NCBI GenBank assembly: GCA_963969345.1
Contig: OZ017770.1
Coordinates: 3,977,246 to 4,041,245, forward strand
Length of the DNA stretch: 64,000 bases
Direction: 5' to 3'
Source: Turbatrix aceti
Lineage: Eukaryota; Nematoda; Chromadorea; Rhabditida; Panagrolaimidae
Below, one piece after another: positions 47,734 to 63,472 of the stretch. The notes under the pieces are model-generated. The model did not search any database and was not told the origin of the DNA. It worked only from the letters and a program-made list of their open reading frames with translations. The first letter of the stretch is position 1, and every line of letters starts with the position of its first letter. Both the position numbers and the translations under genes were made by a program.

Positions 47734-50020
47734 TTAATTTAGGAGTGCTCGTATGCGTGCACTGTTCCGGTCTTTTTTCGCAGATTTTGGACGAAAACCG
47801 CCGCGGTTCGGGGAGGAGATTTGTTTTGAGTTTGCAGGAGAGTCTGTAGCATCTGCATAGCTGAGATATGATGGCTTCGCCAGCGCTGCGGGCTGCTAAA
47901 AATTTAATTGGTTACGGTAATTAATTAAACAAAAAACAAATACCTTATACAGGGGCGCGGAAGAGGGTTTCTGAGATCGCATGTTATTGCCGGTGTAAGC
48001 AATGCACTTGAGTTGCCAATCACCGATATCTTCGTTCCAGAAAACATAGTTATCAATGATCTGAGAATACTTATCAGGCACGTAAGTCTCAATGATAAGC
48101 GAATAAAGTTTGAGCTCGCGTTGTAGCTGACGCACGTTGTCTAGGAGCCCTTCCATCTCCCGCTGATGCTCAGAATCCATGTCAGCAATTTCGCCTTTCA
48201 GCTGCATGTATGTAGCCCAGACTTTCTTGAGCTTACGGCTTTTGCCGGCGGCTTCTTCTTGCAAGGTGTTGTACTTTTCTTCGATATCCAGGTGTTCTGC
48301 TTGACGCGATTCAAGTCGCTTGCGGAGTTCGCTTTCATTCATCTGAGCACGCTCCAGCTCTTTTTTGCTGTCTTCGAGCAATTTGGCTTGCTTTTCGGCT
48401 TTTTCGAGCATGTTTTCACCTCCAACGATCAGTTTCTTTTCCATCGTTGCCAGTTTCTCTAAAAGTCGTTTGTGCTCATCCTTGCACCGATGGAGTTCTT
48501 CTTCTTTGGATTCGATATCGTGAACAAGCTTGTGTTTTTCATTTTCGGCCATATCTTTTTCCCGACTGAGAAGCTGTCTCTTGGTCTCCAACTCAGATTC
48601 AATTTCACGGATTTTCTCATCCCAGTTAGCAGCTCCGGCCTGCCGGTGCACGTTTTCGTCTTCGTCTGTTTCCTCGTCGGTCTCTTCTGAAACTTATCAT
48701 AAAAACCTTTCCTCATTGTTGGCTATGCCTACCGTAGTCGAGTTGTTTCTTCAACTCATCAATCTTCTCCTGGTATTTTCGAATCAATGCATCTTTAGGA
48801 TCCTCGTTAATACGAGCCACATTCTTGATATTCTTTGCCCGATTTGCGTAACGCAGTGTGCTAATAGTTTCGTCGTAGTTGTAAGACGCAGGACCGATGT
48901 TGGCAATCTACAAAAATCAGTTTTCCCAGTAGCCTCGTTATGTCGAGTTTAACTCACCATTAAAGTTTTGGAATTGCCACCCAGAGAGTCCTGAAGCAGT
49001 CGAGTGAGTTTTGAGTTTCTATAGGGTATGTGCGACGACTTTGAATCGACGAGAGCGCTGATGACGTTGCCGAGGGTCGAGAGGGAAAGGTTTATCTTGG
49101 ATGCCTCTTTTAGACGGTCGCCTGTGGCCCCTGTTTTGGACTGTCGTTCGCTGCCGGCCAGGTCGACCAGGTGAAGCTTGCCCTGGGTTACGTGCTGGGT
49201 CGCACCGCTGCCGGCTGAGCACTCGATGGTCACCGTGAAGAGTGCGTGAGATCTCGAGCTGACTTCATTCATGTTCGTCGCGCCGACATGGCGATTGGCC
49301 ATGCCGAGTTCCATGATGCGATACATGTGATCGGCATTGGAAACAGCAACATGGCTCAGATCCTTGACAAAAACACCAACGCCTGGGCGCTCCTTGATTT
49401 CAAGACCATGCTTGCTGGATTTGGTCAACAAATCCCGAATTTCTTCATTGTAAATTTCCAGATATGAAACACTGACCAGAAAACTGAAACAAAAGGTCGT
49501 TTCTCATGGCGTTATATAAAACTGAAGAAACTCAACGTTTTGTCCTGTTTGCACTTGGAAATCTGGTCAAAGATATGCACAAAAGAATTTGGAATAATGC
49601 CCCGTTTATCTGGTTGTTCCATGTCACCTGACATGGTGAAGGTTTTACCGGTGCCGGTTTGCCCGTAGGCAAAAATAGTTCCATTGTATCCCTTCAACAC
49701 GTTTTCAACAATGGTTCTGGCGACCTTGTTGTAGACAGTCATCTGATCGGAATTAACTCCAAACACATGATCGAATGTATATATTTTTGGCGGTTCCTAT
49801 ATATAAAATGCGATTTGTATAAAAAATGAGCATGTAGCATCGAAAAACATACATTCGGATTAGTTGAATTTGCGACGCTGATTGTGTTGTTAAAATCGTC
49901 AACGTTGACGGTAGACTTGTGGCCTTGGCTTATTTCGAGTTGCGACAATGGACGACATCGCACCGCGACCTTCACGTTGTCTTCCTCGCCGCCGACGTCT
50001 GCGTTTAGAGGATCCGCCAT
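47734..50020 (-). CDS. KIF3A: Kinesin-II motor subunit, KIF3A type
   Basis: Six exons (49853-50020, 49537-49796, 48958-49483, 48733-48907, 47944-48686, 47734-47895) give 677 aa. The motor domain runs to about residue 345, with P-loop GQTGTGKT (101-108), switch [11 protein letters not shown] and switch II DLAGSE. The neck/coiled coil (about 370-590) is Glu/Lys-rich. The tail motif [17 protein letters not shown], with YTGNNMR after it, is specific to KIF3A rather than KIF3B. Heterotrimeric kinesin-II (KIF3A/KIF3B/KAP3; KLP-20/KLP-11/KAP-1 in worms) carries intraflagellar-transport trains toward the ciliary tip. The basic C-terminal tail ([18 protein letters not shown]) resembles the vertebrate tail. 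I found no convincing X-box near its start. Confidence 0.95.
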
Positions 50021-50974
50021 GATGACTCAAGTGAATAGCATGAATTCGATATTAACCATTTATCATTAAGCTTATTAATTTACAATATGCAAGTACCGAA
50101 AATCAATATATCTACACAAACCTCGCAGTAAGTCGGTCGTCCACAGCCCGTGATGACCGCAGACGTAGGCACACAACTTTTCTTTTGCCTCTATCCAAGT
50201 CGTTCACTTTACACAAACAGGCTTGGTCTTGGTAGCAAGCAGCGCAGTCGCTCAATAGGGTTTCCGCCGCGAACGCGTTATGGACTTGTGCATTGCCGAG
50301 CAAGAGCGAGCGCAAGCCGGCTGACGGTATCCCAGTGAAACATTCATTGTCTCGTTATATCCCGAGGCAGTGGACACATAAATGTCTATTTGCCCCATTT
50401 CTTCATCCGGGGAAATGTCCTTTAGGTGATTTTTTTACTGTGTAGATCCGCACATCTTTCAGATTGTCTAGGTAAGCCGTGTTTTATTAATGCGAAGCTT
50501 AATGCCGTGAAGAAAATAGTGGTTTTTAACGCGCAGGAAAGGGTTGGTTGGCAAATTTGCTCCCGTATCAGGAGTATACTGTCATTATTCAAAATAAACA
50601 ACAACTACGTATGCGAACAGGCAAAATATGCCATCCATGAGTATCATTATAGAACACGGACAGAAAGTACAATGTTAAAAATCACTGGGGATCGGAGAAG
50701 TCGAAGTGGTAGGGAGCAGAATCGAATCGAGAACACGCGGTCATGAAAACAATGAAAACTGGCATTGAAAAACTATATAAAAAAGCGAAGTCGTCCAATC
50801 TTATGTACAAGTACACTGTGTTCGAGCCACGAGAGTCTCGAGCATAGCTGGAATATCAAAATGTATAAAAAATAATATAAAAATGTTGTTTTCAACAGTT
50901 GTCGGTTTCCCTGAAGCAGAATGGAGAGGCTACGTGAAAGTCCGTCTCGGTATGGGTCAGAAGGAATTCATCGC
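50021..50974. other. Gap between KIF3A start and PIP4K end
   Basis: No gene is supported. It holds the KIF3A promoter on the left and the PIP4K 3' region on the right. Short frames at 50426-50746 lack any domain. Confidence 0.4.
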
Positions 50975-52553
50975 TTAGATAACAGGGGATGTAACGTTTC
51001 GAGTCACGAATTCCAGTAATCGACGAGCGTATTGTTCGGGTTTGACGGTTGAAATATTTTCTGCATCTGAGCCGTACTTGACTGCTTTTGCCGCAGACGC
51101 AGTGCGCTTTTTAACACCGTAGTACGTAAGAATATCGACAAGGCCGATGAAGTAAATAAGCCGCTTGGGGGACTCTAAAACAGGTAACAGATAAAAAACA
51201 AGCCAACCGAAAGATAATTATTTAGTATTTTACCTGCACTGGACGGAATGCCAAAGAACTCGTCGTCTAAGTTGAGATCACTGGTCTTCTTGATGAAGGC
51301 GCCGATGGAGGAGGGAATGGGGCTATCGGGAGGCGATGAATCACCGGAATCGGGATCGGAGGTATGGGCGGCCAGAGCTTCGGCTTCTTCCTTTTTGCCC
51401 TGCTCGATGTCGTGGATGCCGACGAGAAGCGAGTAATCCATGAGGTGAAGCTTGGTCAGAAAGGCTGTGTCACTCTTGAGCATCTCCATCAGTTGCTCCT
51501 TCGCATCGATGGGCAGCATGAGCTTGCAGTTGTCTTCGAGAAAGTCGTTGTCCTTTAGCGTGGGTAGCTCTTTGGACTTTTCTTTTTCGCTGGCTTGTCG
51601 TTGCACGGTTGAACCCTAATAAAATGGTCGTAAAAAAATTGTACTACACCAATCACTGTCAAAAAGGACATACTTTCAAATCAAATTTTTTGTGAATTCC
51701 GTACTTCCCGCCGAAAATATTTCTCATGACGAGGAGATAAGTTTCTGAGCTGTCAACAGTTATGCGATAGAGACCAAGGTATTGCGGGAGCAGAGTCTTG
51801 CCATGGCACTCGACGATGTACTCGTGGTACTGTTTGAGAATTGCGTGAATTTCAGCGACGGCATCCGAGTCGATGACTTTGATGACGAATTTTCGGTCGT
51901 ATGACACAAACAGCCTCGACGCGCCACTGCTTTCGTGGGGATCGACTTCTGGCTCGTATGACGTCAGCGAAGCCTATAAGGCCCGTATATCAATACACAT
52001 GAGTTGTCACGAGATAAGGTTTTTTTACCAGGTATTCCGATTGGTCGACTCCGAATTGCTCCCGTATGTTGCGAAAAACATTGGGACAGTAATCCTTAAT
52101 CTTGAAATGACTGGGCATATTTTCTCTGAAAAAAAAATGTGCCAGATTGCATGAAAATTTAGCGTGATTTATAGCTTACTTGTTAAATGCATGGTAGTCA
52201 ATTTTAATTTTTGAATACGCTTTAAAGTCATCGGGCATAAGCAGGCCGGGCGGAGGAACATGCATCAGTTCGCCTATCTATAACCATGAATGAGATGACG
52301 GACGATAAAAAAGGTAGAAAAATATATGAAAAAAAAATCACATGTTTTTACTGTCTGTAGCTAATCATGAGCCAATCAGTCAGCAAAAAAAAATAATTTT
52401 TCCAGTAAACGAATAACTTACCGTGTGATTGACACCCCACATAAAAACGGATAATACCGGCTCCTTGGCTCGAAATACTTTCCATTTGGGAATCAATGGC
52501 TTTCCACGTCGAATTTTGTTTTTTGAAGACTTCTTCTTCGAAGCCATGCTCAT
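50975..52553 (-). CDS. PIP4K2: Phosphatidylinositol-5-phosphate 4-kinase (type II PIPK)
   Basis: Six exons (52422-52553, 52180-52277, 52029-52125, 51674-51973, 51234-51615, 50975-51174) give 402 aa, the usual family length. It begins with a Lys-rich stretch and [37 protein letters not shown] and [17 protein letters not shown] follow, near-identical to vertebrate PIP4K2. The catalytic core includes [12 protein letters not shown] and [11 protein letters not shown] (268-278), and the end has [19 protein letters not shown]. The enzyme phosphorylates PI5P to PI(4,5)P2 and tunes phosphoinositide pools in nucleus, endosomes and cytosol. The insert after the catalytic loop is Ser/Pro/Asp-rich. A splice acceptor 4 nt before the start ATG shows a 5'-untranslated exon further upstream. 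Confidence 0.94.
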
Positions 52554-54899
52554 GGTCCTGCAAAAATATATAGCGCATGACAGGATTGTATGTACGAAAT
52601 ACCAATAACAACAGGATACTCGACAAAACGGTCAATAACCGGAAATCCAATAAAATTGGGGGGAAGGGGGTATAAACGCGTACTTTTGAATGCAAAAATA
52701 TAGTTTATCAGAATAAAACGCCAGTGCGCGTGTAACAGAGAACTAACTAACTAACTAAATTCGATAACTTACTCATTCTGGCATTTTGCAAAACATGAGA
52801 CAAGGGGGAGGAGTAATTATTGGATTTTGTGATGTTCCGAACGATAATGACTACATTGTTAGTGTTAACGCTCTTTAATGTGGGAACAAAAAACGAGAGA
52901 AATGCTTAAAACAACAAGTTTTTACCAAAAAAGCAAAAGGGTCGTCGAAAAGACCGTGGAGACAACAGAGAAACACACAGCACTAAAAAGAAGGAAAACA
53001 CCACCAAAACGCGACGGTACAGATATGGAAGTGAGGAAAATTGTAGCGTCCACTATCGCATTGAACGTCCCCCTTCTCTCTTCCCCTGTTTCAACATTTG
53101 ATTTACGCTCTTGCATAACGTATGAAAATTGTACAAAAAGGAACAACGCACCGTGAACCATATATGAACAACATTAAAAAGTAGATATTTATTCCTGACA
53201 TGTAGTCAAGGGACACAATAGTTTTATGCGCATCTCTTTATTTTTCTTTGACTTGGAATGATGAGCGCCGCGTCGCTTGCGCTTAGCTAGTATATGTATG
53301 TATGCCAAACTTTATTTAAAATACCGCGCTGAAAAGAAAAAAAACGGAAAACGCATAGTTTAAAAAAATCGAACAAATGGCAGAACGCAGTTAACTGAAT
53401 CCCAAATTATACATCACCAGTTGTTTTAACGCGCGAAATTTCCTTCAGCTGTCAAGTATCGAGTACATCATGTCGAAAACTAACTATCTTAAAGTGAGGA
53501 CGCATTTTTTCGACGAGAAATGAACGAGAACTAACATACTACGAGTTTGAATGAATAGTTGAGGGAGGGGTGCGCATGCGCGTCTTTCGTTCGTGCCACT
53601 TCGATTGTGGTCAATACATGACTAGTGTGGCATTTGCGATTTTTGAAGCGAAATGCCGAAGGCGCATTGTCCGATGCAGCTTCGTCGTCGCCAGGGTGGA
53701 CTTGTGGTGCGTGCGCCCTATTCGCCAATGGGCTAAAAGACTGACTAAGGGGATAGCAAAGCCGAGGGGACGCGTTGTCGCCGGAACTCCATATGCAAGT
53801 TAGCAAAAATAATGTTCAGCCCTTTGGACGTTAACAATCGCTGCCTATATCCGAAAGACACGCGCCTAAAGGAAGAAAAGACAATTTTAGAAAGCCAAAA
53901 GATGGTAAACGACCGGGGCTTCCTCCCGTTCGTGGCTTTGATGAATCTTTTGTTCCTAAGCAAGAAAAAAAGGAGGGAATCGCATTTATTATACTTGGGG
54001 ATAAAAAGGGAAGACACGTAAACAACAATCAAATCAATCGATTCTTGCACGAAAGTCACCAAGGACAAGTTCGCGCAAAGAGGCGTTCCGACATTTGCCG
54101 GAAGGCAATGAAGCACAACCTTTCTTTTTTGTTTACGTTTGTGCTATGAGCAAACACATGGCCCGATAGTGCGATGCTTTTGTCATAGCGTAAAATAGTA
54201 ATTTTTGACGATTTTTGAGGCAAAACAATTGTTGACGTTTAACTACGCAACAAAAAGTCGTCGTTTATTTTTGAATCAAAACTGCCCGTGGCGCATAAAA
54301 GTCCGGGAAAAGTGTTTTTTCCGTTTGAGCAAAAACCCGGCTTTGTTTTTGCAGAATAAGCAACGTCCCAAGCAACCGCAGCTGTTGCCTATGCGTTTTC
54401 TACTTTTGTTAAACAAATAGAGATTTGTTTTCTTCCCCTAATTTGCATTTTTCCTTGCCGAAACCCGATAGGTATTTTTGTATATCCTTCAGGGGTTTGA
54501 AGAATGAGGGACCAAGCAAATGCATCTATCTCCTGTTTTTGACATACGTTTGACGTACGCCAAACAATGTTAAGGGTTTGAAATTTAAGCAGTATTGTCT
54601 TGTGCTCGCTCATTCGTTCACGTCATGTCGACAGAATTCAATTGTAGTAACAAACTTTTCCATTTTTTTCATTTATATGAAATAAAAGAATAATTAATTT
54701 AAAAAATGAAAATCAAACAAAAAAATAAAAGCTCTTGGTATTGCACGAACAAGAGTACAAAGGATTGCGGAGATGAAAAAAAAATGTGAAGAACAATTGT
54801 ACACGATGCGGTTTTTTGTTTGTGCGGTTTTTTTGAGAAGAAGTTAATAAGAGTTAGTTTTTTTTGATGACAATAAACGCTTTTGGTGACAATAAATGA
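52554..54899. other. Intergenic, 2.3 kb, no supported gene
   Basis: The part just upstream of the kinase gene should contain its non-coding first exon. The rest is AT-rich with short frames on both strands (53531-54116) that oppose each other and show no domain. TTTATT motifs near 54660-54860 could serve as the poly(A) signals of the KH-protein gene. Confidence 0.4.
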
Positions 54900-56785
<1,886 letters not shown>

Positions 56786-59700
56786 GAGCTAAAAATTAGA
56801 ATTTAGTTTATTGCTTTTCAAAAATAATAACAATTCCGCGTTTCAAATAACGCGTTAACTCGACTGTTTTAACCAATCATCAAGGCCTCGGGATATTTGT
56901 TTAACTAAGCATAATCCCATAGTCAATAAAATACACCAATATGGGAAAAAAAAAGCATCAATGAAAAATATGTATTTGAATACTTGTTGTATAGACCTAT
57001 TGGAAGAAATTTTCTTTACGGCAAAAGCAATAGAAGCCTCTGAATTATAGTTCAGTCAATGTTTTGGGGAGCAAAACAGAGTCAGCGAAACTAAAAATTA
57101 GACTAATTTGGCACTGAGACAACGCTGTTGACAAACGACGCACCACAACGAAACGATGGGTCAGCGAAAAACCAAAAGCAAATGAAGTTAGAATACCGAA
57201 GAAGAGCCGAGGGTATGTCATACCAGCTGATAAGATATGGGAGCTTACACACAATCGACACTAAAAGCAGGCATGAGCGATGCTAACCAATGAAAAGTCT
57301 TGGTACTAATCGCAGTCACATGAACCGGAATAATGCGACAAAAAAAATCGTATCACAAGAGGTTGAGTGAACTGGGGAATACAGAAAATTTTAAAAACAA
57401 GAGAGGTGTGAGGGGAAATAGTAGCCTGCGCGGATCTTCTCATGGACCGCTACTTGAGAATGTAAGCTTTTCTTGGTTAAGCACATCATCATGCAGCCGT
57501 ACAGTTTTTTCATGTTAATGTTTGTTCGATTGAACAGACAAGAAGCAAATGCGACAGGAAAGAACCTATGAGATATTACAGCTGGTCGGGTCTATGAAGT
57601 CGAAACAATGTAAGCTGCCCGCGACACAAAAAATTCTTCCCGCGAGCAATTTTCGTTGCAAATCAACGGGTCTAACTACACGGGTAAATTTTCTTCGGGC
57701 TCAACGTTGTCTAATCGAACAAAGCAAGAATGAATGCAAAGGTGAAGCCGCAATGCACCGTTTTCACAAAGACAAAGTTCCTCATCAAGTTCCATTTATT
57801 TATTCACGAGAATGACGACAAAGTCTCCTAAGCTTGGCTGGTTGCGGTTACAAAACAGTAAGCTTTCATGTCGCTGCAGCTGAACACGTACATTCTCAAC
57901 GTTTAACAATTATGATCGGATACCCCTCTCACTGTTTGTTCTAACAAGCCCACAGGTGTGGTAGACACTTGGCCCATCCGTCCCTAAACATAGACAGTCC
58001 GCGCCGACCGACACGCAAATCAAATCCAACCACCACCTCCCAAAACAATATGCAAAAACAAAAAAAAAGGACACTCCAAATTGCCAAGCCGATAAGTTAA
58101 CTAACCAAAAATGGCTTGTGTCAAAGGCGAAACGCCAAACTCCGAGACGAACGAAAGCCCGCCAACATAAGGCCGTAGTTAAGCAAATATTTGCTGAAGC
58201 CCAGGTACGAGAAAGGGAGACGCCATCAGTTGTCGTCGGTACGTTTGAGCTCTACGTTTCACCTCTAAGTCGAAACGAAATACGCCTATGCTTCTTCCGT
58301 CAACTTCTTTGGTCACAAATGCAAAACAAGATCGCGCAAATTCAAAACACTTGTTGGAGTAAGCTGGGTTATTGAGCCGACTGTGGGCGACAGCATGTAG
58401 CCTCCCTCCTTCCCGGCCCCTATCGGCTTAAAATTCAGGCCTAGCGGAAAGTAACTGTTATTCCCCAAAATCTATGTAAACCTTTTAGACATCGTTATGC
58501 TATGACAACTTAGTGCACAACACGTAGGAAGTGAAGGAAGCGAGATTCATAATCAGTGTTGACAACCAGCGTTGCCTGGTGGTAGAAGTCCAATTACAAA
58601 ACCACAATAAATTTCAAAGAAAGTCCAACCTTCGAAAAAGATGAAATGCTTGAGCGCCTTTTTTTGCTACAAGTTAAAAGTTTTGCAATTTACAATCCCT
58701 AAAGCTATTATACACGCAACCCGGTAAATAAACCTGGTCATGAAAGATTTTTATCGCCTCTCCCCCCCGGTGTCCACGCGCAGGAAGACTAAAGTGCCTC
58801 ACATCAATATGAGAGGTATGTATTGAGTTGTTAAACATCTCGAACTTGTCGATACATCTCCGTCGACGGATTTCAAGGTGCTGCAACAATGCATATTTCC
58901 CAGTGTTAGCACGTTTTGACGCCTTGTCTCAACTGTCAATCATTTTTAGGTGCATCGGAAATGAAGTACTCAAAGGGGGCCGGTGGTTAAACATTTAGTA
59001 AAAAATGACTTCTAAAAATCAAATAAAACAGGCATCAAAAAATTAACAGTCGTATGAAGGGAAGACAGATGACAACAGACATAGGCGTTTTTTTTGTCTG
59101 ACAACTTTTAATATTTAAAAATAATAACAAGTGGATGGAATGAGTGATAGATGCCTTTGCATTAAATATTATACCCCTTAAAACACAAATTGGTTTCAAA
59201 TGACATGAAATCCTAGATATAAGCCTACAAAAATAGCACAATGATTAAGGAGAAGCGGAAAAAGTATTGCAATTGATCACTGCACCCCGAAAAGAGTCAA
59301 GTAGGCAATAAAAGATCATCTTTCAAAAAGCAAATTCATGTGCGACTTTGGATAATTGTTTTAAAATGTGCAAGATAAGAAAAGTAAAGTGGACAAATGG
59401 CGTATAACAAAAAAAAATCTTTTAACTAGAAAAAAGACGTTGAGTTTGGAATAACTTGATTTTTGCAAACCCGAAAAACACCAGGTAGCACAAAGCGACA
59501 AAACATGCAAGCTGTTCGTCATCGAAGTCATCGCTGTCAACGAACGCGGTCTCGGCAGACGCGACAAGTCGAGTGACAATGATTGTTGCGACGTAATATA
59601 AATAATATAGAGAGAAAACGTTAACTAGAAATTGTGGTTAAGTAAGTTACCACATGTTATCTATAAGTTATCAACGGTCAACTCTCTCAAAATAGTCAAC

Positions 59701-61000
59701 ACAATCGTGAATTTACATGCAGAGAGTTGGGATAATTGCCTGGTTATTCTCCCCTCCTCCTCGTCGTCTAAGGATATTCGCATGAGTGCTGCTGAGCGTT
59801 GTGCAAGCTCCATGATGCATCTTTAAAATCTTGGCTATAAAAGGTGGCTCCATTGTACAAACTCAAACAATCATCAGGGGGGGGGTTGTGGACCGAGCCC
59901 TTTGGCACACCGTCAGAACGCTGGTTTCGGAAGCCAAGAACAAAGAACTACCCATGTTCAGTTTTGTGCATCACACATTCTCTTACTGCCTTGTTATCCA
60001 GATGGTTTCACAATGGGAAGTGACTTTAAGGGTAAGATAAACCGTCGCAGACTATGTTGGCAGAAACTACGAGTTGTTAAGGCTTGCTGACAAGTGGTCT
60101 GTCAGAAGCTAGCCTGCTACGGAGTGCCCGAATTATTCATAGCTAGCAGGTTTGCGCGATGTTCAAGAAATATTACCGCTGTTGCGACGACACAACAAAA
60201 CTGTATGCACATAACGAAAAAGCATGAAGCCCCAAAAGCTCTCTCAAAACAATGGTACCAGAAAATTGAAAAAAACGACCGTAAAATTAATGTTCATAAC
60301 CATGGCAAATTAATGTTTTTTTTGACAATCTTGTAAAATACGTAGACTACTACAACGGGGTTATTAAAAGATGTTAAAGTCTCTTGACTGACATGAATTT
60401 AATTATGCTTCAGTGCAATGAATAACAAATAAGCTTGAAAAAGAACTACGACGGCATCAAAAACGAATGGCCTTCACGGGAAGAGATATTTTTCCCTACA
60501 TTTTTGAAACAACTGATACTCATGGAAATAAGAATATTAAGGAATAAAGAAAACCTAGGTTGCAGGAATGACAGCATACTGTTTTCTTGCTTTTTTTTCT
60601 GTTGATGCGAAAAGTTAACAAAGATGCATGACTGTGAAATTTTAGAAGGCATCTAACTGAGTTTACCCGGCAGCAGCCCCGGTGCAGTCCGTCAACTTTT
60701 GGTCTAGATTTCGCATATCCAGGGTTGTGACGACTAACTGTTTTGAGAACAGCAGGAATGAGGCAGCTTCAGCAAAAAGCTCAAATTTCGTTCCTGCCTT
60801 TTTACACTAATTGCATACTAAAACTCGCTTTCTTTTTGTTCTACAAAGGGATTGTTTAAAAAAAATGAAACGTTATCAATCGCTTCAATAACAAAATTCT
60901 TTATCCATCATCGAAAGTGAAATAAGTACTTTGTTAAATGAACGTGAAACAATTCCAAAAATAGTCGCATTTGGGGACGAGATTTGGAAGCAATGAGAAG
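56786..61000. other. 4.2-kb region without a supported gene
   Basis: It lies upstream of the KH-protein gene and downstream of IFT20 and probably contains untranslated 5' exons and the promoter of the former. Scattered frames exist: 57549-57815, 58118-58375, 59831-60090, and a minus-strand hydrophobic stretch near 59410-59600. None has a domain or consistent splicing. A 9-G run is at 59877-59885. Confidence 0.4.
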
Positions 61001-61561
61001 TCAAATCGACGTACGAAGACGTTGCAAATACTCGACCTGCTTGTTTTCGACGCGTCGAAGTTGTTGCAATTCGACTTTCAGCCTTTCAAGTTCAACTTCT
61101 TTTTCATGTACCAAAATCTGGAAAGAAAATTATTCAAATTGCAGTTTTCACTCTGGTAGCTAAGTTAACCCTCAATTGCTGCTGCTTTTCAAACTGCTGA
61201 TTTTCCGATTCTTTCAACGCATTTTGCACATTCATGGCTTTTAATCGTTGGGCATCAGCTACTTTCCCAAGCTTAAATGCAAATAGGTCAAGAAGAGGAG
61301 GCTCGAGTGACTGCCACATGCCAGCGCCAAAGGTAACCTACCTCGGTGACCATCTTGGCCACATTTGTTGTTAATTCCTCAAATTTTGACACATTGTCAA
61401 TAAATTTTGTTACATCGGAACTTAAGTTGGTAGAATCGTCGAATAAATCTAAAAAATGATATTTTGATGAACTGCGTAAAAAACATATGTTTACCTGGCT
61501 CGACCAGGCGGATTTGGTTTAAATCATCGATAACGACGTTGGACGGTGTTCCACCAGCCAT
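61001..61561 (-). CDS. IFT20: Intraflagellar transport protein 20
   Basis: Four exons (61495-61561, 61342-61448, 61170-61271, 61001-61117) give 130 aa; IFT20 is about 132 aa in animals. The N-terminal block IDDLNQIRLVEPDLFDD corresponds to the conserved FDELNKLRVLDPE. The rest is coiled coil, with RLKAMNVQNALKE and VELERLKVELQQLRRVE matching the family's LKAIGARNLLK and LERYRVEYEAL blocks. IFT20 is the smallest IFT-B subunit; it sits at Golgi and cilium base and helps move membrane proteins into cilia. The third acceptor is TTTAAG, and the last intron uses a GTTAAC donor. A perfect X-box lies just upstream, supporting both the start codon and the identity. Confidence 0.93.
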
Positions 61562-61624
61562 ATTTCACACTTGCTTTGTAGCTAGGCATTTTATAAAAAT
61601 GTGTTCCCTCTGCAAGGTGCTCCC

Positions 61625-61638
61625 GTAACCATGGCAAC
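61625..61638. promoter_or_regulatory. X-box (RFX/DAF-19 binding site) upstream of IFT20
   Basis: GTAACCATGGCAAC matches the RFX consensus GTHNYYATRRNAAC at every position. It lies 64-77 nt upstream of the IFT20 start codon, the usual place for DAF-19 sites in ciliary genes. Confidence 0.9.
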
Positions 61639-63472
61639 AAAGAACACTTGGCCAGACAGATATCTCGGAACTGACGTTTGAAATGCGGCTAACCGACTCT
61701 TAAAAATGACAGCTTGACATCACCATTAACCAAGTTGATTAATTAGCCACCAGGCGGTCAAGCTGTGCTCTGAATGACGGGGTAAAAGCTTATCATATTA
61801 ATTTGAAATAAAGCACTGTATAAACAACTTTTTTGCATAACTTGACGTACCTTTTTTATGAGTACAAATAAGGACATTCCATTTATGGAGGCAAAAAGGG
61901 AAAGAAGACAAAAAAAAGGAGATGAGTTGGGTATAATTTGAGCCAATTCAAATTCTTTCAAAAAAACTCAACCAGGAAATTGAACAAAAAAAAGGTTTTT
62001 TCTATACCAACCTGTCCATCATTTTTTAACAATTCATATTTCTGCAAAAAACCTTTTAGTTGAAGGGATTCCTTTACCTTTCGACCGATCTCGTCAATCT
62101 CACACGCTTAAAAGTCGTCATCTTTTTTTCTTACTTGAAACAACGCATCTAATTTTAGTTAAGCGTTTTGCCTATGGCAATTGTTACTTTACTCTTAAAC
62201 AATTTTTGCTGTTTTCTTTTCATTGAACCCAAATATTGTTATGGGGTGAAAAAAAAGTTATTATATACGGTTTTGGAAAAAAATGTTGACAACTTTTGTT
62301 TGTATGTTTTAATATTGCCGCAATACTTTTTTTATCATATTTGTTTGATCAGCGCCACTTGGTTGAAGGGCTGTCAGAAACGTATCATATTGCATATATT
62401 TTCGTGCTCTTTAACGAACAAAAAGTTAATTTCTAGTGCTTCTTGATAAAGTGTTTGTAATAGTGTTTAACTGCCGTAATTTTAAAAATCACAGAACCCC
62501 GCCTGAAAAGCAAATGGCGGTGATGAACGAAAAAGCAGCAACGTCCCGTGCTCGTTTTGGGCAATTTTGCGCTATTTAAACCAATCTTGGTAGCAAAAAG
62601 TTTGTGTTCCTTATTCTGTCGGTCTTTTTTTCACAGAATTTTGATTGTAATAAACAAACTAAATTTCCTTAGTCGGCACGACTTATCAAATCGTAGGAAA
62701 CAAATATGCCAAATGGCCCCGCCAACAAAACCAATCAAAACAATATTTTTTTTATGTTTTTTTTTCAACGGCATCAAAACAACATTTTTTTGTGATTTTT
62801 CATAGCTGCATTACTTTATTAATGCGATCTAATATGAGTTTTTTTGCCGTCAATCTTCTTTCAATTTTTTTGTTACACAGTTAGAGCATTTTTTATTGTT
62901 CCATAAAATGCACAGTTGACCCTTCTTTTTTTTTCACACCCCAGCGTCAACTAAAATAGTTTTTTGTGCGAAACATGATGATTGGGCAACGCGTGAATCA
63001 TTCATTATTGCGCTGCCATTTACATTTCCATATCAACTCCGCTTTTAAATATTTCGTCGAAATAAATTCAGTCTTTAATTGTTCTTAGTTTGTGGAATGA
63101 AAGACCTGGATGATACAAAAATAACTGAAAATATAGTTTTTTTCTATTTTTTGGAGATAATTTAAAACCAAAGAAATTGGATTATTTTATTTGCACCACC
63201 CAGTAAGCGAAAGGCAATGCTTACTGCTATACCTATTTGTTCTCTTTTTTTTACCAGAGACTTTTTTGTCGTCACAAATGTTTGCACTTTTTTTTGGGTT
63301 AAAATTTATTTAGAATGACGAATTTGTAAAAGAAAAAATAACCAGGGGTTTATTAATTTTTTTAATTCTTTAAGATTTAATTCATTAAAATGTTAAAAAA
63401 TGTCGCATTTTTTTTGACACAATTGCAATTGTGAAGATGATTGCTGACAACTTAGATGAACGCTATTGAGTG
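61639..63472. other. AT-rich intergenic, no supported gene
   Basis: Long T- and A-runs dominate. Frames at 62168-62446 and 62548-62805 are low in complexity (Phe/Leu/Lys from AT bias) and are not believable genes. Confidence 0.45.

Noticed and set aside
50320..50345. Possible X-box (GTATCCCAGTGAAAC) upstream of KIF3A
   Set aside because: The half-sites are one base too far apart and the central AT is missing.
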